Below are positions 8,016 through 13,627 of a stretch of DNA of 64,000 bases, piece by piece. The stretch is from positions 186,001 through 250,000 of the forward strand of contig NZ_LMMR01000005.1 of the NCBI RefSeq assembly GCF_001422325.1. Direction: 5' to 3'. Made by a program: the position numbers and the translations under genes. The stretch comes from Leifsonia sp. Leaf264 (GTDB taxonomy: Bacteria; Actinomycetota; Actinomycetes; Actinomycetales; Microbacteriaceae). How positions within the stretch are numbered: the first letter of the stretch is position 1; each line of letters starts with the position of its first letter. The notes beneath the pieces were generated by a model that was given only the letters and a program-made list of their open reading frames with translations, was not told where the DNA came from and searched no databases.

Positions 8016-8022
8016 GTGCGGT
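8013..8022 (-). promoter_or_regulatory. operon motif copy whose ATG is the gene start
   Basis: ACCGCACATG in gene sense; the last three bases are the start codon of the 78-residue gene. This is one of two loci where the motif and an annotated start coincide exactly (the other, with GTG, is at 11029). Confidence 0.6.
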
Positions 8023-8046
8023 CCTTCAGGTTGGCTTATCCGTCAC

Positions 8047-8059
8047 CTTCATGCGCGGA
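8047..8059 (-). promoter_or_regulatory. operon motif, class 1 (TCCGCGCATG)
   Basis: TCCGCGCATGAAGGTG in gene sense, 36 bp ahead of the second copy at the gene start. Its ATG opens an 8-codon ORF, MKVTDKPT, whose stop overlaps the gene's ribosome site. Confidence 0.7.
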
Positions 8060-8080
8060 GTTGCCCGGAATCACCCAACC

Positions 8081-9052
8081 TCAGCTGTTCCCCTTGATGA
8101 CGTTGCACCACCAGTGGGCTGCCTGCAGGTTCTCTGCGGTGTGGCCTCCGTCGACGGTGACGGCTTGGATGTGGTCGAGGGTGACGGACCACGGGTCCGG
8201 ATGCTGGAGTGTCTTGTCGATCTCGGTGCCGCAGATCCCGCACATCCAGTCGCATGCTTCGTACACGGCTTGCGGGTCGACGTAGTCGGCTTGCGGGTCG
8301 ATGTGCCCAGCGGCGCGGGCTCTGGCCAGGTAGGCGCTGCGTGCGCGGGCGGCCCTGGATAGGGAGTGGCGGGCTGGCGTCCACAGGGACTGCGGCTGCA
8401 CTGGGGAGAACACGTACGCTTCCCAGCGGTAGTCGTTGCCGTGCTCGTCGACGTCGGAGATGAGCTCCCGGGCGAACCACGTCTCCGGGTCGTCGAGGAA
8501 TGCGGTGCGGTGCGGCAGCTCGAACAGGTCGGCGCCGACTCCGATCACCGGGAGGGTCAGCATGCTGGGCCGGTAGTCAGGGCCGACGGCGACGAGGCCC
8601 CACATGTCGGTGCCGATGAGGTCTGCCACCATGACGGTGTCCGGGGAGGCCATGCCGGTCAGGTACCCGGCGGCGGCTGCGTGCCCGTGATGCTCCGGTT
8701 CCAGCAGCGCGTATGAGGTGATGAGCCCGTGCCGTTCGACGGCGTCGCCGGGTTTCGGCCACCGGCCATGCTCGTACGGGAACTCAGCATCCATGTTCGT
8801 GCGGAAGAACTGCGGTCCACGGGCCGACTCTTCAGCGCGCGCTTGAACCTTCTCCGGCCGAGGTGCAGGAATCACGGTCCCTGGCCTGTCGAGGGTTCTG
8901 CTGATGCTGCGGCGCAGGTTCGCGTTGCACCGTGGGGAGCAGACATGCCGGTCCCGCTGCTTCCAGTGCGCCTTGGCGGGGATCGGGTTGCCGCACTTCA
9001 CGCACGGTTCGCCGCCTTTCGCCCGGGTCGGCTGCTTCAGCATGTCGTCCAT
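8081..9052 (-). CDS. HNH endonuclease with N-terminal zinc finger (323 aa)
   Basis: The N-terminus has four cysteines (C17, C20, C38, C42) forming a zinc finger of the type found in homing-nuclease-like proteins. The C-terminal 60 residues form the HNH core: MCGICGTEI, then VTLDHIQAVTVDGG, then NLQAAHWWCNVIKG, giving the H...N...H metal site plus structural cysteines. It should nick or cut DNA. The middle 200 residues are unassigned. The ATG at 9052 has no ribosome site; GGAG lies seven bases before an in-frame ATC at 9079, so a rare ATC start is possible. It follows the PARP gene by 67 bp and is probably in its operon. Confidence 0.88.
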   Translation of the reverse strand: MDDMLKQPTRAKGGEPCVKCGNPIPAKAHWKQRDRHVCSPRCNANLRRSISRTLDRPGTVIPAPRPEKVQARAEESARGPQFFRTNMDAEFPYEHGRWPKPGDAVERHGLITSYALLEPEHHGHAAAAGYLTGMASPDTVMVADLIGTDMWGLVAVGPDYRPSMLTLPVIGVGADLFELPHRTAFLDDPETWFARELISDVDEHGNDYRWEAYVFSPVQPQSLWTPARHSLSRAARARSAYLARARAAGHIDPQADYVDPQAVYEACDWMCGICGTEIDKTLQHPDPWSVTLDHIQAVTVDGGHTAENLQAAHWWCNVIKGNS

Positions 9053-9119
9053 GGCGTCGAAGTAGTCGTCAGCGTCGATCGTGCATCTCCTCAGTCGGTC
9101 GGGATATTCTCTCGCGGTT

Positions 9120-10448
9120 CTAGGCGTCGAACTCGCAGAGGTAGCGGACGCGGACCTGGTTCGTATCGAAAACGATGGCTTCGTGGTTCCGCACTCCAGC
9201 GGTCCCCGGCTTCACGTTGATGGAGTTCCACGGCTTACCGAACTTGTTGACCGTGGAGTGGGCTTTCGGCCAGTCGGAGTAGTGAGAGGGACGGTACTCG
9301 GATCCCATCGCTACGTCGTTGAGGAGCATGAAGCAGTTGTTGTCTCGGCCGCCGGAGGTCCAGTAGCCATTCGAGTAGTTGAGGCTCTTCGTAGAGTCGA
9401 GCGAAAGATACAGACCGTCGCCGAACATGCGCCCGGCGATCTGGATACCTGAACCTGACCGCGGCGGGACGAACAGCCCCTTCTGGAGGATGGAGAGCAA
9501 GTTTGCGGCGCGGGTCCCGTGCCACATCTGCTGCTCGTTTCGGATCTCCGCAGCGATCCTCTTGTAGGTGGCGGCTCCGACCGGATCGACAAGCTCGAAG
9601 ACATGCTTCAGGTTCAACTTGGCTGACGTGTGCATGCCGTTCTTCGTCTTCGCATACCGCTCTTCGATCCGCTTGAAGACGGCCCCGCCGTCGGCGACGG
9701 CGCGAACCTTGTACTTGAAGAGGTTGTCGTATTCGTTGCCGTCGACGTCGTCGATCGCTGCGGTGGTGGCAGCGGCGAGCTGGGTGTTGAAGAACTGGAC
9801 GGAGTCGCGGAGGGAGTCGAGCAGCTCGTGCTGCTTCTGGAAGGTGTTGTCGCGGTTGAAGAATGTGGATGCCCATCCGGCGTTGCGGCCGATGTTCTGG
9901 GGGACGAGGGTGAGGTAGTCCTCCAGCAGCCGGGTGCTGGAGGTGTCTTTGACGCCGCCGGCCTGTTCGATCTGCGTGAGGAGGCCGCGGGCTTCGCTGA
10001 TGGAGTAGTTGGTGATCAGGCCGAGCGGAGTCTTCACCTGGCCGCTGGTGTCGACGGTGATCTTTCCGCCGGAGAGGGTGGCGATGTCGTGGGCGTTCAC
10101 ACGACAAATACGCTCGATCAGGTCAGCGACTCGGGTGTCGGTGCGGGCCTTCCCCTTCGTCAGGGCAGTCTTCGCGATCGTGGTGATCTGCGTGTTCGCG
10201 GCCACTGACGTGGTCGCTGTGGGCGGGGCTGCGATCGCGACCTTCTTGTAGCCCTTCCGCTCCTTCGCGTAGACGGCGTTGTCGAAACCGAGCCGTCCGG
10301 TCTTCTCAATAGACATCTGACCGTCGGCGCCGACACGACCCCAACGCTTCGTCACGGTGATCCCATCCGAGGACAATTTCACCTCGTAGAACTTGTTGTT
10401 GTTCGCTTGGGAATCCACGTAAATCAGCATCGTTGTCGTCTCATTCAT
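9120..10448 (-). CDS. PARP-type ADP-ribosyltransferase, WGR-regulatory-ART (442 aa)
   Basis: The protein has the three-part core of PARP1-like enzymes. The WGR domain is at about residues 7-75 (KRWGRVGADGQ). The helical regulatory domain is at about 105-225 (TPLGLITNYSISEARGLL; DYLTLVPQNIGRN). The catalytic ART domain covers about 300-442. The H-Y-E triad is present: H310 in MWHGTR, Y347 in FGDGLYLSLDSTKSLNYS, and E423 in NHEAIVFD. With that glutamate, poly-ADP-ribosylation is possible. WGR domains sense DNA ends, so activation by damaged or invading DNA is a reasonable inference. The ATG at 10448 follows GTAGGTGAC from the operon motif. Such PARPs are sporadic in bacteria, suggesting horizontal gain. 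A macrodomain gene 4 kb away may reverse its product. Confidence 0.92.
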   Translation of the reverse strand: MNETTTMLIYVDSQANNNKFYEVKLSSDGITVTKRWGRVGADGQMSIEKTGRLGFDNAVYAKERKGYKKVAIAAPPTATTSVAANTQITTIAKTALTKGKARTDTRVADLIERICRVNAHDIATLSGGKITVDTSGQVKTPLGLITNYSISEARGLLTQIEQAGGVKDTSSTRLLEDYLTLVPQNIGRNAGWASTFFNRDNTFQKQHELLDSLRDSVQFFNTQLAAATTAAIDDVDGNEYDNLFKYKVRAVADGGAVFKRIEERYAKTKNGMHTSAKLNLKHVFELVDPVGAATYKRIAAEIRNEQQMWHGTRAANLLSILQKGLFVPPRSGSGIQIAGRMFGDGLYLSLDSTKSLNYSNGYWTSGGRDNNCFMLLNDVAMGSEYRPSHYSDWPKAHSTVNKFGKPWNSINVKPGTAGVRNHEAIVFDTNQVRVRYLCEFDA

Positions 10449-10450
10449 GT

Positions 10451-10466
10451 CACCTACATGTGCGGA
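10451..10466 (-). promoter_or_regulatory. operon motif, class 1
   Basis: TCCGCACATGTAGGTG in gene sense. The motif ATG is followed at once by TAG, and the PARP ATG begins eleven bases after the motif ATG's first base plus a short spacer. GTAGGTGAC serves as the ribosome site. Confidence 0.75.
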
Positions 10467-10500
10467 CTGGGACGTTTTCGGCCGGACAGAACCCCGAGAA

Positions 10501-10510
10501 TCCGCTCATG
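10501..10510 (+). promoter_or_regulatory. operon motif variant with leader peptide MSVVKKTTN
   Basis: TCCGCTCATG on the plus strand. The ATG at 10508 opens a 9-codon ORF (M-S-V-V-K-K-T-T-N, stop) that ends about 19 bp before the 10557 gene. The leader matches the M-x-V-V-K-K pattern found at four other motif sites. Confidence 0.6.
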
Positions 10511-10556
10511 TCAGTGGTGAAGAAGACCACCAACTGAGAGAGTTCGAGACCACCGC

Positions 10557-11018
10557 ATGCCCATCCGCCACAAGCTCACGATCGCCGCTCCCGGCATCGG
10601 AAACACCTTCACCGTCGACTCGTTCAACAAGGCCATGGAAGACGTCGACATCTGGCTGAACTGGTCCACCGACCTCGACGCGTCCGCCTTCCTCACCATC
10701 AACGACGACGAGGTGACCGCGTACTGGGAATCCAACTACGGCGACTGGGCCGAAGCTGAGGTGTACGCCATCGAGCAAACCGACGCGAACGACGAACTCA
10801 CCGTCACCCTCGACTCGTACGACACCGACAACGACGCCCGCGCCGACATCCGCGTCTACCGCGGCGGGCAGGAGACCATCGAGGACGGCAAGGTGACGGC
10901 CGTCGTCCCCGCGGTGTTCGGTCGACTGATGGCGGACCTGCGCGACGCTCTCGAGAGCGGTGGCGACGCAGATGTGGTCGCAGCATCCCGAGCACTTTCG
11001 GAAGCGTTCCCCCGGTAG
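10557..11018 (+). CDS. uncharacterised acidic protein (153 aa)
   Basis: The ATG at 10557 begins MPIRHKLTIAAPGIGNTF. The protein is acidic and beta-rich in its first 100 residues (LDASAFLTINDDEVTAYW; ANDELTVTLDSYDTDNDARADIRVY), then helical. Phe/Trp/Asp-rich strands suggest a small beta-sandwich or binding domain. No signal peptide, no cysteines. Not recognised. It is followed 10 bp later by the GTG-started membrane gene, so the two may be transcribed together or from separate leaderless starts. Confidence 0.75.
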   Translation: MPIRHKLTIAAPGIGNTFTVDSFNKAMEDVDIWLNWSTDLDASAFLTINDDEVTAYWESNYGDWAEAEVYAIEQTDANDELTVTLDSYDTDNDARADIRVYRGGQETIEDGKVTAVVPAVFGRLMADLRDALESGGDADVVAASRALSEAFPR

Positions 11019-11021
11019 GCT

Positions 11022-11031
11022 TCCGCACGTG
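11022..11031 (+). promoter_or_regulatory. TAGGCT -10 box plus motif core at a leaderless GTG
   Basis: GGTAGGCTTCCGCACGTG. A TANNNT-type -10 hexamer (TAGGCT) ends seven bases before the GTG start of the next gene, the spacing of leaderless actinobacterial transcripts. The spacer is the motif core CCGCAC. Confidence 0.5.
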
Positions 11032-11508
11032 TCAGAGTCGGAGCAAGGTTCGGACGCCTGGGGCATGGTCCTGGTCGCCGGTCTCGTCGTTTTCGTCATT
11101 GCGACAGCCGTGACCCTCTGGTACATCACACTGCCCGCCCTCGCGCTCGGCATCTACCTCCTGGTCCTCCGGGGAAGACGGAGAAAAGCCAAGCGGGACA
11201 AACGCGTCATCGAGCTGGCCAGCCGCATCGAACACTTCAAGACGCCGACGCCCGCCTACACAGCATTGGTGGAAGCTCTCTGGGCGATCGCCGACACCGA
11301 TGAAGCGCCGACCTCCACGCTGCTGCAACGTCGCGTCGGATACTCGAAGGTTTCAGCTGACCAGGCATTGGACCTGTTCGAATGGGCGGGCATCATCAGC
11401 CCACGCGTCGACAACCGCCGTCGAACGGTGATCGTGGATCGCAGCGAGCTCTGGGACGCCGCCGTGCAGCTCCGGAGCACAGCCGCCCTCACCGACGCAG
11501 AGAACTAA
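11029..11508 (+). CDS. membrane protein with cytoplasmic winged-helix-like domain (159 aa)
   Basis: The GTG at 11029 is chosen because a TAGGCT box sits at leaderless distance; upstream in-frame ATGs lie inside the previous gene. After a short acidic tail, two hydrophobic spans (about residues 11-30 and 32-49) are followed by a basic RGRRRKAKRDKR stop-transfer. A soluble domain follows, with helices and a wing (LLQRRVGYSKVSADQALDLFEWAGIISPRVDNRRRTVIV) resembling the FtsK gamma winged helix that reads DNA motifs. That resemblance includes the stretch ALWAIADTDEAPTSTLLQRR, but there is no FtsK motor. Function unknown; a membrane-tethered DNA-binding protein is a fair guess. Confidence 0.72.
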   Translation: MSESEQGSDAWGMVLVAGLVVFVIATAVTLWYITLPALALGIYLLVLRGRRRKAKRDKRVIELASRIEHFKTPTPAYTALVEALWAIADTDEAPTSTLLQRRVGYSKVSADQALDLFEWAGIISPRVDNRRRTVIVDRSELWDAAVQLRSTAALTDAEN

Positions 11509-11530
11509 GGCGCCGCAGGTTCTCCACATA

Positions 11531-11554
11531 CCTCAGGGGAAACACCCCTTGAGG
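11531..11554 (+). terminator. hairpin ahead of the amidase ribosome site
   Basis: CCTCAGGGG pairs with CCCCTTGAGG (one bulge) across AAACA. It follows the 11508 stop by 22 bp, so it may terminate that gene. Its right arm overlaps the GAGGAGA ribosome site of the amidase gene, so it could also mask translation. Confidence 0.45.
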
Positions 11555-11561
11555 AGAACCT

Positions 11562-12308
11562 GTGACCCCCGCCACACGACGCCTCGGCATCACCATTGCC
11601 GGCGCAACCCTCGCCGGAGCGCTCGCTCTCGGCGCCGGAATCCTGACCGCCGACCAGCCGAACACAGTGCCGGCCGCCGCCCCAACCCCGTCAGCGCCGC
11701 ATGCCGTCGCTAAGCCAGCGCGGCCCGTCCCCTCGTCAACCCAGGCCGCTGTCCCTGTCCAGCTGCCGCCGGCATCGGCCGCCCCTGAACCAGCCCCCGC
11801 TCCGGCACCTGCACCGGCGCCCGCCCCTGCCCCGGCAGAGACCGGCGTTGCCGCGCAACTGGCGTGGGTCGCCGATAACGCTTGGGTGAAGTCGTACACC
11901 TGGGGTCACCCGTACATCCCCAACGAGGACTGCGCCAACTTCACCTCCCACTCACTGGTGGTCCGCGGTCTGCCGGACAGTGTGTTGAACATCTCCTCCA
12001 CCAGCCTCCGCAACTACCTGACAGGGAACGGGTATGCAGAAACCGCGGACTCCCCCGACGCCCGCCGCAACGTGAAGCTCGGCGACGTCATCCAGTTCGA
12101 CTGGCAGCCCACCGATGAGAACCCCGGCGACCGCGACCACACCGGAGTCGTCACCGGCCTCACCACCAACCCGGACGGCACCGTGCAGGTGCTGTACACC
12201 GCCCACACCGACCCCGGCGACGACCCGAAGATGGACCACACCATCGAAGCGTCCCTCGCAGACGCCGGCCACGACATCAACGGACGGGTGTACTTCATCA
12301 GCATCTGA
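11562..12308 (+). CDS. secreted amidase-domain protein, putative cell-wall hydrolase (248 aa)
   Basis: The GTG at 11562 follows GAGGAGA. The signal peptide or anchor covers residues about 8-30 (LGITIAGATLAGALALGAGIL), then an Ala/Pro linker to about residue 90. The C-terminal domain resembles the Amidase_6 family of papain-like hydrolases. The nucleophile is C124 in NEDCANFTSHSL, the histidine is H193 in RDHTGVVTGL, and LGDVIQFDW lies between. Such domains cleave peptidoglycan peptide bonds. Secretion plus the linker suggests work in the wall, perhaps opening it for surface structures or transfer. It is followed by a membrane-anchored helical protein gene. Confidence 0.82.
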   Translation: MTPATRRLGITIAGATLAGALALGAGILTADQPNTVPAAAPTPSAPHAVAKPARPVPSSTQAAVPVQLPPASAAPEPAPAPAPAPAPAPAPAETGVAAQLAWVADNAWVKSYTWGHPYIPNEDCANFTSHSLVVRGLPDSVLNISSTSLRNYLTGNGYAETADSPDARRNVKLGDVIQFDWQPTDENPGDRDHTGVVTGLTTNPDGTVQVLYTAHTDPGDDPKMDHTIEASLADAGHDINGRVYFISI

Positions 12309-12315
12309 GATCTGG

Positions 12316-12327
12316 TCGCCACATGAC
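12316..12327 (+). promoter_or_regulatory. operon motif, class 2 (TCGCCACATG)
   Basis: TCGCCACATGAC on the plus strand, between the amidase stop and the TTG-started membrane gene. Its ATG opens a 17-codon ORF whose stop overlaps that gene's start region. Confidence 0.5.
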
Positions 12328-12368
12328 TTCTCCCCGGTATGAACCACACCACCGAGAAAGGCTTCCCC

Positions 12369-12905
12369 TTGTCTGATTTCAAGCCCACCTTCGCCCCGTT
12401 CGCCTGGGAGCCGCGCCGCGTCATCATCTACGCCCTCGCCGCAGCGTTCGGTGTCACCGCCGCCTACGCCGGAGTGTCCGCCTACCAGGACGACGTCCGC
12501 AGCGCCGAGAACACCCTCGCCGGCAGCATCCACGAAGCCCACGACCGCGCTGACCTCCTCGCCCTGAAGGCTGAGACCGGCCGGGCCTACGTGGAGGAAG
12601 CGAACCGGTACGCAGCACAGAACACCGACAGCGTCGACAAGCGCACCGTCACCGCCCTGTACGACGCGATCGACGCTGCCGCCTTCCGGATCGACTTCGC
12701 CGACAAGGCTGCAGCCGCGACGGACATCGCAGCGGACAACGCCGCCGGCATCACCGGGAACCCCGCCGGGATCCGCGACGCAGCGAAGAACCTCGACAAG
12801 CTGATCTCGGACGACCCGAAAGTCACGGGCGCCATCGACGCTGTGAAGACCGCCGTGCAGGCAGTCAACCTCGCCAACATGGCGGGGGTCAGCGCTCACC
12901 GCTGA
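12369..12905 (+). CDS. membrane-anchored helical protein (178 aa)
   Basis: A TTG start at 12369 is preferred because GAGAAAGG lies seven bases upstream; an ATG at 12339 has no ribosome site. One membrane span (residues about 16-37, RRVIIYALAAAFGVTAAYAG) is followed by about 140 residues of Ala/Asp/Lys-rich helix with heptad-like spacing (YDAIDAAAFRIDFADKAAAATDIAADNAAG), likely an extracytoplasmic coiled coil. No enzyme motif. A strong hairpin follows the stop. It may form a surface complex with the amidase encoded upstream, by position only. Confidence 0.72.
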   Translation: MSDFKPTFAPFAWEPRRVIIYALAAAFGVTAAYAGVSAYQDDVRSAENTLAGSIHEAHDRADLLALKAETGRAYVEEANRYAAQNTDSVDKRTVTALYDAIDAAAFRIDFADKAAAATDIAADNAAGITGNPAGIRDAAKNLDKLISDDPKVTGAIDAVKTAVQAVNLANMAGVSAHR

Positions 12906-12913
12906 CCAGCAAC

Positions 12914-12966
12914 AACAGACGCCGGCCTTGGCATCACCTCATGGTGGTCATGGCCGGCGTTCTGTT
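12914..12966 (+). terminator. terminator hairpin
   Basis: AACAGACGCCGGCC pairs with GGCCGGCGTTCTGTT, a near-perfect 14-bp stem with a 24-base loop, 9 bp after the stop of the helical membrane gene. It also faces the end of the GNAT gene, so it may serve both directions. Confidence 0.7.
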
Positions 12967-12989
12967 TGTGGTGATGCCGTTCTAGTCGA

Positions 12990-13493
12990 CTAGACGGAGC
13001 GGATGTAAACCCGCGCAGCACATCCGCATGGGTTCCCGTCCTCCGGGCAGGAGTACTGCTCGACAACCGAGTCGGCACGCCAGAACCCGGGGATGGTGAC
13101 GACCGGCCGGAGACCGTTCGCGGTGTTCGCTGACCCTGCCGGTGCGCGTCCGCCGCGCACCCAAGCGCACGCTGCCACCTGCACGCCCGGGTGAGCTTCG
13201 ACGACAGCGCCGACGAGCGCGGTTCCGACCCCTTCACCGCGTGCCGAGGGGATGACGACAAGCGATTTGACGAACACAGCATCATCGCTGACGAGTTTCG
13301 ACACAGATCCCCACTGGGCAGGCGGCACAGCTTCGGGCAGCGCAGCGCTGGTGACCGCGCCGACCATCACCCAGCCGTCGAACGCAGCGAACCCCTCCAG
13401 ACGTTCAGGGGCGTGGCTGCTGAGCTCGGACTGGAACAGGGTCTCGACGGCGGCTCGGTCATCTTCGACAAGCGCTCTGAACGTGATTGGCAT
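12990..13493 (-). CDS. GNAT-family N-acetyltransferase (167 aa)
   Basis: A GNAT fold starting MPITFRALVEDDRAAVETLF. The acetyl-CoA site is VKSLVVIPSARGEGVGTALVGAVVEAH (about residues 88-114), with the RGEGVG pyrophosphate loop corresponding to motif A. The C-terminal third, which holds a CPEDGNPCGCAARVY cysteine cluster, is unusual for the family. It should transfer acetyl to an amine; the substrate is unknown. The ATG at 13493 sits beside a class 2 motif, and in-frame codons upstream are not protein-like. It is divergent from the collagen gene. Confidence 0.88.
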   Translation of the reverse strand: MPITFRALVEDDRAAVETLFQSELSSHAPERLEGFAAFDGWVMVGAVTSAALPEAVPPAQWGSVSKLVSDDAVFVKSLVVIPSARGEGVGTALVGAVVEAHPGVQVAACAWVRGGRAPAGSANTANGLRPVVTIPGFWRADSVVEQYSCPEDGNPCGCAARVYIRSV

Positions 13494-13500
13494 ACCGGGT

Positions 13501-13513
13501 AGGCATGTGGCGG
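13501..13513 (-). promoter_or_regulatory. operon motif, class 2 (CCGCCACATG)
   Basis: GCCGCCACATGCCT in gene sense, ten bases upstream of the GNAT start. Its ATG is out of frame with the gene. Confidence 0.55.
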
Positions 13514-13550
13514 CACCTCGAATGCGACCCGATCGGGGATTCCTGTGCGG

Positions 13551-13560
13551 TCCGCACATG
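13551..13560 (+). promoter_or_regulatory. operon motif, class 1, back-to-back half-site
   Basis: GTGCGG immediately precedes TCCGCACATG, so the core is duplicated as an inverted pair (GTGCGGTCCGCAC). It is the only palindromic arrangement I saw. It lies 68 bp upstream of the collagen-like gene. Confidence 0.65.
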
Positions 13561-13627
13561 AAAGTAAGGAAGCAAGCCGCGACTGCGCGGACCCCCACCC
13601 CTCCCCCACTGAACGGACAGCACAGCT

